From assembly GCA_963763205.1 (NCBI GenBank), contig CAVXNQ010000001.1, forward strand, positions 62,001 through 126,000: 64,000 bases of DNA. Direction: 5' to 3'. The stretch comes from DDH964 sp963763205. GTDB taxonomy: Bacteria > Desulfobacterota > Desulfuromonadia > Desulfuromonadales > DDH964. Shown one piece after another: positions 30,679 to 39,893 of the stretch; position 1 is the stretch's first letter; the number at the start of each line of letters is the position of its first letter. Under the pieces are notes generated by a model. That model did no database searches. It was not told the origin of the DNA and was given only the letters and a program-made list of their open reading frames with translations. The translations under genes and the position numbers were made by a program.

Positions 30679-31590
30679 GTGACTACCACAGAGACTACTC
30701 CCTTCCGCTCCGGTTTCGTCGCCATCGTCGGCCGCCCCAATGTCGGCAAGTCGACCCTGCTCAACCGGATTCTCGGGCAGAAGATCGCCATCACCACGGC
30801 CAAGCCACAGACTACCCGCAACCGGATTCTCGGCATCCACACCCTGGCCGGGGGGCAGATCCTGTTCCTGGATACCCCGGGTATCCATCGCGGCAAGAGC
30901 CCGCTCAACCGCTTCATGGTCGAGCAGGCCTTCGCCGCCTGCAGCGACGTCGACCTGGTGCTGCTGCTGGTCGAAGCCGACGACCCGGTCGGCGGCGGCG
31001 ATGACTTCATCCTCGAGCAGCTCGGCCGCGGCCGGGCGCCGGTAGTGCTGGTCATCAACAAGATCGACAAGGTGCGTCCCGAGGCGCTCCTGCCGTTGAT
31101 CGACGCCTACCGCCGGCGCTTCGCCTTCAAGGCCATCGTGCCGGTGTCCGCGCTCGGCGGGGAAGGGGTGGAACGGCTCGTGGAGGTGGTCCTCGGCGGC
31201 CTGCCGGAAGGGCCCGCCTACTACCCGGAGGACATGGTTACCGACTTGCCGGAGCGTTTCATCGTCGCCGAGATGATCCGTGAGCAGGTGCTTAACAAGC
31301 TCCGCGACGAGGTTCCCTACGGCGTCGCGGTGGAGGTGGAGTCCTTCACCGAAAAGCCCGAACAGGAGCTGGTGGTGATCCAGGCCGCGGTTTTTGTCGA
31401 AAAGGACTCCCACAAGGGGATCGTCCTCGGCAAGGGCGGGGCGATGATCCGCAGCATCGGTCAGTCCGCGCGCAAGGAGATCGAGCGCTTCCTCGGCACC
31501 CGGGTCTATCTCGAACTGTTCGTCAAGGTGCAGAAGGACTGGACCGATTCGGAGCGGGGCCTGCGCCGTTTCGGGTACCACGGCAAATAA
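30679..31590 (+). CDS. era: GTPase Era
   Basis: 303 residues. It is a 16S rRNA-binding GTPase for small-subunit maturation. G1 is GRPNVGKS (about 17-24), G3 DTPG, G4 NKID, and the C-terminal KH RNA-binding domain has GKGGAMIRSIG. It starts with GTG directly after the presumed stop of the radical SAM gene. Confidence 0.96.
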   Translation: MTTTETTPFRSGFVAIVGRPNVGKSTLLNRILGQKIAITTAKPQTTRNRILGIHTLAGGQILFLDTPGIHRGKSPLNRFMVEQAFAACSDVDLVLLLVEADDPVGGGDDFILEQLGRGRAPVVLVINKIDKVRPEALLPLIDAYRRRFAFKAIVPVSALGGEGVERLVEVVLGGLPEGPAYYPEDMVTDLPERFIVAEMIREQVLNKLRDEVPYGVAVEVESFTEKPEQELVVIQAAVFVEKDSHKGIVLGKGGAMIRSIGQSARKEIERFLGTRVYLELFVKVQKDWTDSERGLRRFGYHGK

Positions 31591-31649
31591 CCCCGGGTTC
31601 AAGGAGTCAGGAACAAGGTCAAGGGAAAATCCTGGAACTTCAGTGGCTT

Positions 31650-31676
31650 AACCTTTTACCTTGAACCTTTTACCTT
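31650..31676. repeat. Short direct repeat with flanking inverted repeat between era and der
   Basis: AACCTTTTACCTT occurs twice (31650-31662 and 31664-31676). A GGTTCAAGG at about 31595-31603 is the inverse of CCTTGAACC at 31659-31667. The 113-base gap is less GC-rich than its surroundings. No coding sense; it may be a copy of a dispersed short repeat. Confidence 0.5.
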
Positions 31677-31703
31677 TAATCTCGTTTTCAAGAAGTGACC
31701 TTC

Positions 31704-33015
31704 ATGCCCATCGTTGCCATCGTCGGCCGGCCCAATGTCGGCAAATCGACCCTCTTCAACCGCATCCTCGGCCAGCGCAAGGCGATCGTCGAGGATTTCC
31801 CCGGCGTCACCCGGGACCGTAACTATGCCGAGGTGACCCGTTTCGATCGCCCCTTCACGCTGATCGATACCGGCGGCTTCGAGCCGGTCAGCGAGGACCG
31901 GCTGCTGGTGCAGATGCGCGAGCAGTCCCGGCTGGCCGTGGAGGAGGCCGACCTGATTCTCTTCCTGGTCGACGGCCGCGAAGGCTTGACCGCTTCCGAC
32001 CGGGAGGTGGCGCAGCTGCTGCGGCGGGTCGAAAAACCCGTCCTCTACGTGGTCAACAAGATCGACGGCGACCGCCAGGAGGAAGCCGTTGCCGAGTTCT
32101 TCGCCCTCGGCGTCGACACTCTGCTGTCGATTTCCGCCGAGCACGGCCGCGGCATCGGCGAACTGATCGACGCCATCACCGCCCAACTACCCGAGGCACC
32201 CCCGGCCGTTCCCGACCAGGACCAGACGCGGCTGGCGATCATCGGTCGCCCCAATGTCGGCAAATCCTCCCTGGTCAACCGCCTGCTCGGCCAGGAACGG
32301 GTGGTCGCCAACCCGGCCGCCGGCACCACCCGGGACAGTGTCGACACCCTCTTCGTCCATAACGGGAAAAACTACCTGCTGATCGATACCGCCGGCATCC
32401 GCCGCAAGGGGAAGGTCAGCCAGGTATCTGGAGAAGTACTCGGTTATCCAGGCCCTCAAGGCGATGGACCGGGCGCACGTGGTGCTGGTCGTTATCGATG
32501 CCGTGGAAGGGGTCACCGATCAGGATCTGACAGTGGCCGGCTATGCCTATGAAAAGGGGCGGGCGGTGATCCTGGTGGTCAACAAGTGGGATGCGCTGAC
32601 CAAGGACAACAAGACCCATGGGCGGTTCGTGGAGGATCTGCGCCGACGGTTCAAATTTCTTGCCTTTGCCCCGATTCTCTTCGTCTCCGCCCTCTCCGGG
32701 CAGCGGGTGAACACGATCATGGCCGAGGTGGAAAAGGTCGCCGCTGAATTCAACCGCCGGGTGCCGACCTCGCAGCTCAATCAGGTTCTCGGCGATGCGG
32801 TAAAGAAGCACCCGCCACCGGTCTTCCAGGGACAGCGGCTGAAATTCTTCTACGCCACCCAGACCGCGGTTCGCCCTCCGACCTTCGTCTACTTCGTCAG
32901 TCGCGCCGATGGAATCCATTTCTCCTACGAACGTTTTCTCGCCAACCACCTGCGCGAAGCGTTCGGCTTCGTCGGCTCGCCGCTCAGGTTGCAGTTCCGC
33001 GATCGCGAACGCTGA
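31704..33015 (+). CDS. der: GTPase Der (EngA), one +1 frameshift
   Basis: 436 residues when corrected, the normal length. It has two tandem GTPase domains for 50S ribosome assembly: first domain G1 GRPNVGKS near residue 8 with DTGGFE, second domain G1 GRPNVGKSS with DTAGIRRK, and a C-terminal KH-like domain. An extra G near 32424, between KVSQ and YLEKYSVIQ, breaks the frame in the second G domain. The ATG at 31704 opens the family-typical MPIVAIVGRPNVGKS; a GTG three codons earlier is in frame. Confidence 0.93.
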
Positions 33016-33034
33016 GAAAACTTCCGAAAAGGCC

Positions 33035-33063
33035 TTTACTTCAAGGGGTTCCTGAGATATAGT
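33035..33063 (+). promoter_or_regulatory. Sigma70-type promoter of the chemosensory operon
   Basis: TTTACT (33035-33040), a 17-base spacer and TATAGT (33058-33063), about 70 bases before the first gene. No other strong promoter is evident before 46072, where gaps are small or genes overlap. Confidence 0.6.
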
Positions 33064-33130
33064 CTTTTCCGTTTAAATTTTAGCTTGTTAGATAGGCTTG
33101 GCGGGGTCGGACCAGGGTGGGACGAATACC

Positions 33131-34862
33131 ATGAGTCTAGTTGGAAATCTCGAAGACCTTGGCCTGGGCGACATTCTGCAAATTGTCAGTCTCAGCAGGA
33201 AATCGGGAGTCCTTGCGCTCAACAGCCGGGGCCGCGAGGGAAAGGTTATCTTTCTCAACGGTCAGGTTATTCGTGCGACGTCAAGCCAGTTTCCGGAGAA
33301 TTTCGGTGATCTGCTGCTGCGCAGGGGGTTGATCAGCGTCGAAATCCTGAAGAAGGCGGTCTTCGTTCAGCGCAACAGCGAACGCCCACCGCGCCTCGGA
33401 ACGATTCTTGCGGACAAGTTCGGTGTTTCGCGGGAGAAGATCGAGGCCGCCGTCCAGGAGCAGATCGAAAAGATCGTCTACAGCTTCTTTGCCTGGAACG
33501 AGGGGGGATTCTCCTTCGAAGTCGGTGAGCCGGAGGATCTGGCCGCAGTCCGGTTTCTGCCGCTGCAGTTCATCCTCGACCAGGGGCTCAACCCCCAATG
33601 GCTGGCCATGGAGGGGAGCCGAATCCTCGATGAGATGCGCCACCGGGGGGAATCCTTCGAAGAGCAGGACCCGGGGCCGTCGCTCGATCTCGAAAAATTG
33701 CTTGGCGAGCAGAGTCCTGTGGAACCGCCGGCGCGGGCCATGGCAGTCAATGCCGATTGCGAAGCCGGTGCGGCGGAACCGTTGCCCCTGGAGGTCGAAG
33801 CCGGGCGGCCGCTCATCCTTCTGGTCGACGACGACCAGGCGACCCGCGGACAACTGAGTAACCTGCTTCGGGACCGGGGCCTGGCGGTTTCCACCTTTCT
33901 CTCCGGCCGCGAGTTCCTGCAGGCTGCGGCGCAGGCGGTGGCGGTTGGCGTGCGGCCGCTGCTGCTGGTCGATATGATCATGCCGCATCTCGACGACAGC
34001 GGGATTCTCGGCGGGCTGGAACTGCTGGAGCAGGTCCGGCGTCGCTTCCCCGACCTGACGGTACTGATGATCACCGATCGTCCCCTTGGCGAGGCCGCCG
34101 AACGGGCCAAGGGACTGGGGGCCGCGGAAATTCTCACCAAGCCCGGAGGCGACGCCCTGGCGGGAGGGTCGGGATGGCGGCTGCTGGAACGTCTCGGCGA
34201 CACCGTGGCTGAATTCGCCGGGATCGCTCCCGCCTCGATCGCTGCGGGTTCCGGCAACCACGTCAACCTCGGCGCTGAACTTTCTCGGGAGTTGGGGGGC
34301 GAGGTCTTTCGCCGCGCATAAAGGTCTGGGCCAGGAAACCCCCGGCCTGCACCTGTTGCGGGGGATGCTCCAGGAACTGCACAACCCGGCCCTGGGTGGA
34401 GGAATTCTGCTGCTGGTGCTGCGTTTTGCCAGTGAAGTGATGAACCGCGCGGTGGTCTTTGCCGTCAAGGACGACAACATCGTGGGCCTCGGCCAGTTCG
34501 GCATCGAAAGTTGCAACGGCAGTGCCGAGGCCAGGATCCGACAGATCTGCATCCCGGTGCAGGACGAGTCGATCTTCCGCCAGGCGATTACGGAGATGGT
34601 GCCGTTGCGTATGCGCCCTGCTAACGGCCGCTGGGATCATTATTTCCGAGACCAACTGGGCGGCGGGTGCCCCGAAGAGGTTTTCCTCGGGCCGATCCTC
34701 AGTGAAGGGAAAGTGGTGGCCGTGCTCTACGGTGACAACTATCCTGCACCGGGGCCGGTCGGCGATACCGAATCACTGGAAATTTTCCTTTCCCAGGCCG
34801 GCCAGGCCATGGAAAAGGCGTTACTCGAACGGCGCTTGCGCAGCCGGGACGAGCAAGGATGA
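33131..34862 (+). CDS. DUF4388 - receiver - GAF-like regulator (one +1 frameshift)
   Basis: 576 residues when corrected. Residues 1-100 fit DUF4388/PatA-like (SLVGNLEDLGLGDILQIVSL, GREGKVIFLNGQVIRA), with a second helical segment to about 165. A receiver follows at about 235-360 (LILLVDDDQATRG, LLVDMIMPH, TKPGG). The C-terminal 180 residues, in the next frame, look like a GAF-type sensor domain (VVFAVKDDNIVGLGQFG, GPILSEGKVVAVLYGDN). The break is near 34306: dropping one T of GTCTTTC joins GEVF to AAHKGLGQ. DUF4388 proteins of this kind are common in delta-proteobacterial signalling. First gene of the operon. Confidence 0.8.
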
Positions 34863-34875
34863 GGGAGGGTCGAAA

Positions 34876-35256
34876 GTGGCAAAAAAAATACTGATTGCCG
34901 AAGATTCTCCAACCATGCGGTCGCTGATCGCTTCGACGATCGCCGCGCTCGGCGATTTCATCATCGTCGAAGCCGCCAACGGCTTCGAGGCCCTGCGCAT
35001 CCTCCCTCGGGAGAAGGTCGACCTGGTGATCACCGACATCAATATGCCCGATATCAATGGCCTGGAACTGGTCAGTTTTATCAAGAACAATCCTCATTAC
35101 CGGACCACGCCGCTCTTTATCATCAGTACCGAGGGGAGTGAACGGGACCGCGCGAAAGGTATTTCTCTCGGCGCCGACGCCTACCTGGTGAAGCCCTTCG
35201 AGCCCGGAAAGCTGCAGGAACTGATCGAGCGGTTCCTTGGGAAGGAGGACCGGTGA
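34876..35256 (+). CDS. CheY-like response regulator
   Basis: 126 residues, a single receiver domain. The acidic pocket is in IAEDSPTMR, the phospho-acceptor Asp in VITDINMPD, the Thr/Ser in IISTEG, and the Lys in LVKPF. It starts with a GTG preceded by GGGAGGG. The stop overlaps the cheA start. It is very similar to the third CheY of the cluster (45692-46072). Confidence 0.92.
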   Translation: MAKKILIAEDSPTMRSLIASTIAALGDFIIVEAANGFEALRILPREKVDLVITDINMPDINGLELVSFIKNNPHYRTTPLFIISTEGSERDRAKGISLGADAYLVKPFEPGKLQELIERFLGKEDR

Positions 35257-37328
35257 GCGATAAGCCATCGTCGCAGGCAATCCGCGAATTTCTCGGCGAG
35301 ACCGAGGAAATACTCGAAAAACTCAATCTGGATCTGGTGCTGCTGGGTGATGGCATTGAGTCCGGCGAGAGTGATCCGGAGCTGCTCAACAGCATCTTCC
35401 GTGGTGCCCACTCCCTCAAGGGACTGGCCGGGATGTTCGGTTTCACCGACATTTCCGACCTCGCCCACCACATGGAGAATCTCCTCGACCGGCTGCGGCT
35501 GGGCAAGGTCATCCTTGACGGAATTCTGGTCGAGGTGCTGTTCGAAGCCATCGACCTGCTGACCAGGCTGGTGCAGGGGAAAGGCGAGACCGAGGATTTT
35601 ACCCTTGATACCGCACCGCTGCTGGATCGCATCGAGGCGATTCTCGGTGGCCGCTCGGCCGGAACGGCCACCCCCGGCGAGGGGAAAATCCCCCAGGAGA
35701 TCCTCAGTGTCCTCACCGAGTACGAGGAGCACCGGCTGCAGGAAAACCTGCGCAAGGGACGCAACCTGCTGCGGGTCCAGGCGACCTTCAGCCTGACGAC
35801 CTTCGACCAGGAACTCGCGGAGTTGACCGAGGCCCTCAAACAGCAGGGAGAGGTGATCAGTACCTTGCCTTGCGTCGGCGATATCGCCGAACGCATCGCC
35901 TTCCAGATCCTGCTCGGCAGCGCGTCCGATCTCGCCACGATCAGCGCCGCGCTGAGCCGCGACGACCTGCGCATCGAACTGCTCAGCGCCGGTCAGGCTT
36001 CGGTAGCGTCACCGGCCAAGGGGCTGGCGCCGGACATCGAGCTATCGGCGGAACCGCTTCGGGAGGAGCTCGCGGGCGGCGTCGAAGGCGCCCGCGACAG
36101 CGGCGACGGCGGCGCCTCGCTGCGCTCCATCAGCCGCACGGTGCGGGTCGATATCGACAAGCTCGACCAGTTGATGAACATCGTCGGGGAACTGGTTCTC
36201 TCCAAGGGCGCGATCGCCGAACTCGGCCAGCGCCTGCGTTCCGTCGCCGACAGCGAACTGGTCGGGAACTTGCAGAAAGCGACCCGGATGCTGGAACGAC
36301 GCCTCGACGAGCTGCAGAAGGGGGTCATGGAAGTGCGCATGGTTCCCATCGTTCAACTCTTCGAAAAAATGACGCGGATCGTGCGGCGGGTCGCCGGCGA
36401 GCAAGGGAAGAAGGTGACTCTCGATATTCGCGGTGCCGACACGGAACTCGACAAACTCATTATCGAGGACCTCTCCGACCCGCTGATGCACATCATCCGC
36501 AACGCCATCGACCACGGCATCGAGCTTCCTGAGGAGCGCCTTGCCAACGGCAAGCCCGAAAAGGCGACCATCTGCCTGTGGGCGTCGCAGAAAGGGAACC
36601 ACGTCGTCATCGAGGTAAGCGACGACGGCCGCGGCATCGATCCGGAAATGGTCCGCCGCAAGGCGGTGCAGAAGGGGTTGGTCGCGGCAAGCGCCGAGCT
36701 GAGCCGGGAAGATGTCTACGACCTGATCCTCACCCCGGGCTTTTCCACCCGCGACGAGGTCAGCGAGCTCTCCGGGCGAGGGGTCGGCCTCGACGTGGTT
36801 CGCAACAATATCGCCGCCCTTTCCGGGATGCTGGAACTCGACAGCGACGTCGGTCAGGGAACGAGCATCTCCATCACCCTGCCGATCACCCTGGCGATCA
36901 TCAAGGCGCTGATCATCGAGAGCTGCGGCCGTACCTACGCCATTCCCATCAATTCGGTTCTCGAAACCCTGATGCTCGAACCGGGAGCGATCCGCAGCAT
37001 CGAAAAACGGGAAATGATCGAACTGCGCCAGAGTACCCTGCCGCTGCTGCGGCTGGACGATGTCTTCCGCCTGCCGCAGGCGACGCGCAACGGCGGAAGG
37101 TTTTTTACCGTGGTCGTGGGCCTGGCGGAAAAACGCATGGGGATCGTTGCCGACCAGTTGCTCGGGCAGCAGGACGTGGTGATCAAGAGCCTGGGGAATA
37201 CCCTCTCCTTCGTGCGCGGCATCGCTGGGGCCGCCGATCTCGGCAACCAGCAGACCATCCTGGTCCTCGACGTCGGCGGATTGATGGGCGAGGCGTTGCG
37301 CGGGGAAGTCATCAGCCTCTACAATTAG
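35253..37328 (+). CDS. cheA: Chemotaxis histidine kinase CheA
   Basis: 691 residues. The P1 domain has phospho-His about 53 (FRGAHSLKGLAGMFG). A P2-like/linker region follows (about 150-280), then P3 dimerisation (LDQLMNIVGELVLSKG), the P4 ATPase with N box NAIDHGIE and G boxes DDGRGID and GRGVGLDVV, and a C-terminal CheW-like P5 domain (about 560-690). It phosphorylates CheY-type receivers and CheB. It overlaps the upstream cheY by four bases (GTGA). Confidence 0.96.
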   Translation: MSDKPSSQAIREFLGETEEILEKLNLDLVLLGDGIESGESDPELLNSIFRGAHSLKGLAGMFGFTDISDLAHHMENLLDRLRLGKVILDGILVEVLFEAIDLLTRLVQGKGETEDFTLDTAPLLDRIEAILGGRSAGTATPGEGKIPQEILSVLTEYEEHRLQENLRKGRNLLRVQATFSLTTFDQELAELTEALKQQGEVISTLPCVGDIAERIAFQILLGSASDLATISAALSRDDLRIELLSAGQASVASPAKGLAPDIELSAEPLREELAGGVEGARDSGDGGASLRSISRTVRVDIDKLDQLMNIVGELVLSKGAIAELGQRLRSVADSELVGNLQKATRMLERRLDELQKGVMEVRMVPIVQLFEKMTRIVRRVAGEQGKKVTLDIRGADTELDKLIIEDLSDPLMHIIRNAIDHGIELPEERLANGKPEKATICLWASQKGNHVVIEVSDDGRGIDPEMVRRKAVQKGLVAASAELSREDVYDLILTPGFSTRDEVSELSGRGVGLDVVRNNIAALSGMLELDSDVGQGTSISITLPITLAIIKALIIESCGRTYAIPINSVLETLMLEPGAIRSIEKREMIELRQSTLPLLRLDDVFRLPQATRNGGRFFTVVVGLAEKRMGIVADQLLGQQDVVIKSLGNTLSFVRGIAGAADLGNQQTILVLDVGGLMGEALRGEVISLYN

Positions 37329-37358
37329 GCGGCCGGATTCAGGGGGTTGGTTGAGACG

Positions 37359-38165
37359 ATGTACGAGGCATTCTACGGGCTGAACGAGCGGCCGTTCAGT
37401 AAGACTCCCGACCCGCGCTTTCTCTTTTTGAGCCGCAAACACCGGGAGGGTTTGGCCCGCCTGGCTTTTGCGGTGGAGGAACGGGACCTGGTGCTCCTGA
37501 CCGGGGAAATCGGCTGCGGCAAGACGACCCTGTCGCGGGCGTTGATGGACGAGCTGGACGAGAACTACCGGGTGCTGCTGATCATCAACCCGCGACTGAC
37601 CCCGGTGGAGTTCCTGCGGTCCCTGGCTCTGCGTCTCGGTTTGGCGGAACCCGCCCGTACGCGCATCGACCTTCTGGAACAGCTCGGGGCGGAACTGGTA
37701 AGGCTTTACCAGGAGGGGATCTGCCCGGTCCTGGTCATCGACGAGGCGCAACTGGTTCCGTACAAGGAAACCTTCGACGAGATCCGCTTGTTGACCAATT
37801 TTCAGCTCGACGACTGCAACCTGCTCAGCGTGGTCCTGATGGGGCAGCCCGAACTACGCAAGCGGCTGGCCCATCGGGCCTACGAACCGCTCCGGCAGCG
37901 GATCGGGATGCAGTACGACCTCGGTCCGCTGACCAAGGAGGAGACCGCGGAGTACCTCGACCACCGGCTCCAGGTCGCCGGCGGCAGCCCGGGGCTCTTT
38001 ACCGCCGAGGCCGTTGAACAGATTTATCGCTACTCGGGAGGGATTCCGCGAAAAATCAACCATGCCGCCACCCTGGCCCTGCTCGAAGGCTTCGGACGGG
38101 AGGCCCGCCGCCTCGATGGCGCGGTGATTGCCGCGGTGATGATGGAACTCGATCTGACCCCCTGA
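37359..38165 (+). CDS. ExeA/GspA-like AAA ATPase inside the chemosensory operon
   Basis: 268 residues. Walker A is GEIGCGKTT (about 47-55), Walker B is PVLVIDEAQL, and a sensor region is LLSVVLMGQPELR. The opening MYEAFYGLNERPFSKTPDPRFLFLS is typical of the ExeA/GspA and TniB-like ATPase family, which in type II secretion helps assemble the secretin through cell wall. It lacks the C-terminal peptidoglycan-binding part of full ExeA, so it is the ATPase module alone. It sits between cheA and cheW with small gaps, so it is probably part of the same pathway; its target is unknown. Confidence 0.85.
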   Translation: MYEAFYGLNERPFSKTPDPRFLFLSRKHREGLARLAFAVEERDLVLLTGEIGCGKTTLSRALMDELDENYRVLLIINPRLTPVEFLRSLALRLGLAEPARTRIDLLEQLGAELVRLYQEGICPVLVIDEAQLVPYKETFDEIRLLTNFQLDDCNLLSVVLMGQPELRKRLAHRAYEPLRQRIGMQYDLGPLTKEETAEYLDHRLQVAGGSPGLFTAEAVEQIYRYSGGIPRKINHAATLALLEGFGREARRLDGAVIAAVMMELDLTP

Positions 38166-38184
38166 CCGGGGAGAAAAACTGCCC

Positions 38185-38916
38185 ATGGATCTGGCCGATA
38201 TCCGTAAAAAAGCCCGTGACGGCAAACTCAACCCGAAAGTACCGACTGCTGCGCCTGCCCCTGCCGCTCCTCAGGCGCCGACCGCCGAATCGCCACCCGC
38301 TCCGCAGGCATCGGCCGGTCCGGCAAAACGCGCCCCGGCTCAGCCGGCAGCCGCAATGCCGGCAGCCACATCGCCGGAGGAGCGTGACCGGCTTGCCGAG
38401 CTCTTCGAACTCCCCGGCGGTTTCGAGCCGGCGACCGAAGAGAGCTACCTGGCCGGGCTGGAACAGAGCCGGCCGAATCCCGGGAAGATCTGCGCCGGTG
38501 GCTGACCTTGTCCCTGGGCAATGAAACCTATGCGCTGGATATCCGGCAGATCAGCGAGATCATCAAGCCCCGGGAGGTCACGGAAGTCCCCCGCACTCCG
38601 GACTTCATCCTGGGCATCATCTCCCTGCGCGGGATCATCGTGCCGGTCTTCGATCTCGGGCGGCGGCTGCGCCTGGCTCCCGGCCCAGGTCGGGCCGGCC
38701 GCCCGGATTATCGTCTGTCAGGCCGAAGGACGCAATGCCGGGCTGCTGGTGGACCGCATCAGCCAGGTCGTCAATATCCCCGAAGGCGCCATCGAGCCGC
38801 CGCCGCCGGTTCTTTCCGGTCTCGATCGGGATCTTCTCGCCGGGGTCGGAAGGTTTCAGGAGCGGATGCTGATTCTACTTCACCTGCCGAGCGTATTGAA
38901 CGCCGAGCTGGTCTGA
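38185..38916 (+). CDS. CheW-like coupling protein with Pro/Ala-rich N-terminus (two frameshifts)
   Basis: 243 residues when corrected. The first 65 or so residues are a Pro/Ala-rich linker (PAPAAPQAP...), then a short acidic helix. The CheW fold runs from about residue 105 (LSLGNETYALDIRQISEII, SLRGIIVPVFDLG) to the end. The frame is lost near 38483, where one base seems missing from a C run before EDLRRWLTL, and regained near 38695, where one base is extra before QVGPAARIIVCQAEG. The net length is unchanged. It couples CheA to receptors; the long linker is unusual for CheW. Confidence 0.82.
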
Positions 38917-38936
38917 AGCACTGAAAGGAGGCAGGC

Positions 38937-39308
38937 GTGGCCAAAAAGAAGATACTCATCGTCGAGGACGAAGAAAGTCTGCTCAAACTGGAGAGTATCC
39001 TGCTCACCTCGAAAGGGTACGAGGTGCGAGGAGTCGCCAACGGTCGGGCGGCCCTGGCGGCGATCGCCGAAGAAATCCCGGATCTGGTGCTGCTGGATAT
39101 CATGCTTCCGGAAATCGACGGTTTCGAGGTCTGCCAGCAGATCAAGGAAAATCCGGCCACGGCGCACATTCCGGTGGTCATGCTCACCGCCAAAAAGAGC
39201 CGGGAAGACATGGCCAGGGGCGAGAAGGTCGGCGCCGACTGGTATATCACCAAGCCCTTCAAGTCGGCGATGGTCATCGAAACGATTCAGAGATTCCTCA
39301 GCCGATGA
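38937..39308 (+). CDS. CheY-like response regulator
   Basis: 123 residues, a single receiver. Conserved residues lie in IVEDEESLL, LVLLDIMLPEIDG, MLTAKKS and ITKPF. It resembles the PilG/PilH-type or OmpR-type receivers more than flagellar CheY. Its stop overlaps the next gene by four bases. GTG start with AAAGGAGGCAG upstream. Confidence 0.92.
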   Translation: MAKKKILIVEDEESLLKLESILLTSKGYEVRGVANGRAALAAIAEEIPDLVLLDIMLPEIDGFEVCQQIKENPATAHIPVVMLTAKKSREDMARGEKVGADWYITKPFKSAMVIETIQRFLSR

Positions 39309-39832
39309 CGTTGCGAACCGCTCTCACCCCTGAGGTCGCCGAGTCTTCCACCCGCCAGGAAATCCAGCTGGCCTGTTTCCGCATCGGCGAGGAGTTTTAT
39401 GCGCTCGACATTCTGCGCATCCGTGAGGTGATCCGCCCCCAGAAGCTGACGCCGGTGCCGAGGGCGCCGGAGTTCGTGGAAGGGGTCATCAACCTGCGTG
39501 GCGCGGTCATTCCGGTGGTCGATCTGCGCAAGCGCTTCGAGGCCGGTCGCACCAACAGCAGCAAGACGCGGGTCATCATCTGCGTGCTGACCGGAAAGCT
39601 CCTTGGCCTGATCGTCGACGAGGTGGCTGAGGTGCGCCGCTATTCCCGCCAAGAAATTCAGCCGGCCCCGCAGTTCCTCAAGGGGCGGGGGGCGGAATTT
39701 TTCCTCGGGGTCTGCCGGCGTGGGGACGATCTGGTGATGATCGTCGATCTCGAGCGGATTCTGAGTTCCAGTGAAAAAATCGACCTGCAGCAGGTCGAAC
39801 TGCCCTCCACCGGGAAGGGCACCGGCGCCTGA
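39305..39832 (+). CDS. CheW-like coupling protein
   Basis: 175 residues and one complete CheW domain (LACFRIGEEFYALDILRIREV, VINLRGAVIPVVDLRKRF, IVDEVAEVRRYS). It is the second coupling protein of the cluster. The ATG overlaps the stop of the preceding cheY. Confidence 0.93.
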   Translation: MTLRTALTPEVAESSTRQEIQLACFRIGEEFYALDILRIREVIRPQKLTPVPRAPEFVEGVINLRGAVIPVVDLRKRFEAGRTNSSKTRVIICVLTGKLLGLIVDEVAEVRRYSRQEIQPAPQFLKGRGAEFFLGVCRRGDDLVMIVDLERILSSSEKIDLQQVELPSTGKGTGA

Positions 39833-39893
39833 GGACCAGGGTTCCCTGCGCCCGGCCGCACCCCGGAGGAGACTCCCCGCGACGAGGATGTCT

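Noticed and set aside
29940..31004. Radical SAM frame continuing to 31004 as one long protein overlapping era
   Set aside because: Beyond about 30655 it is out of frame with the clear era coding sequence and loses all family character.
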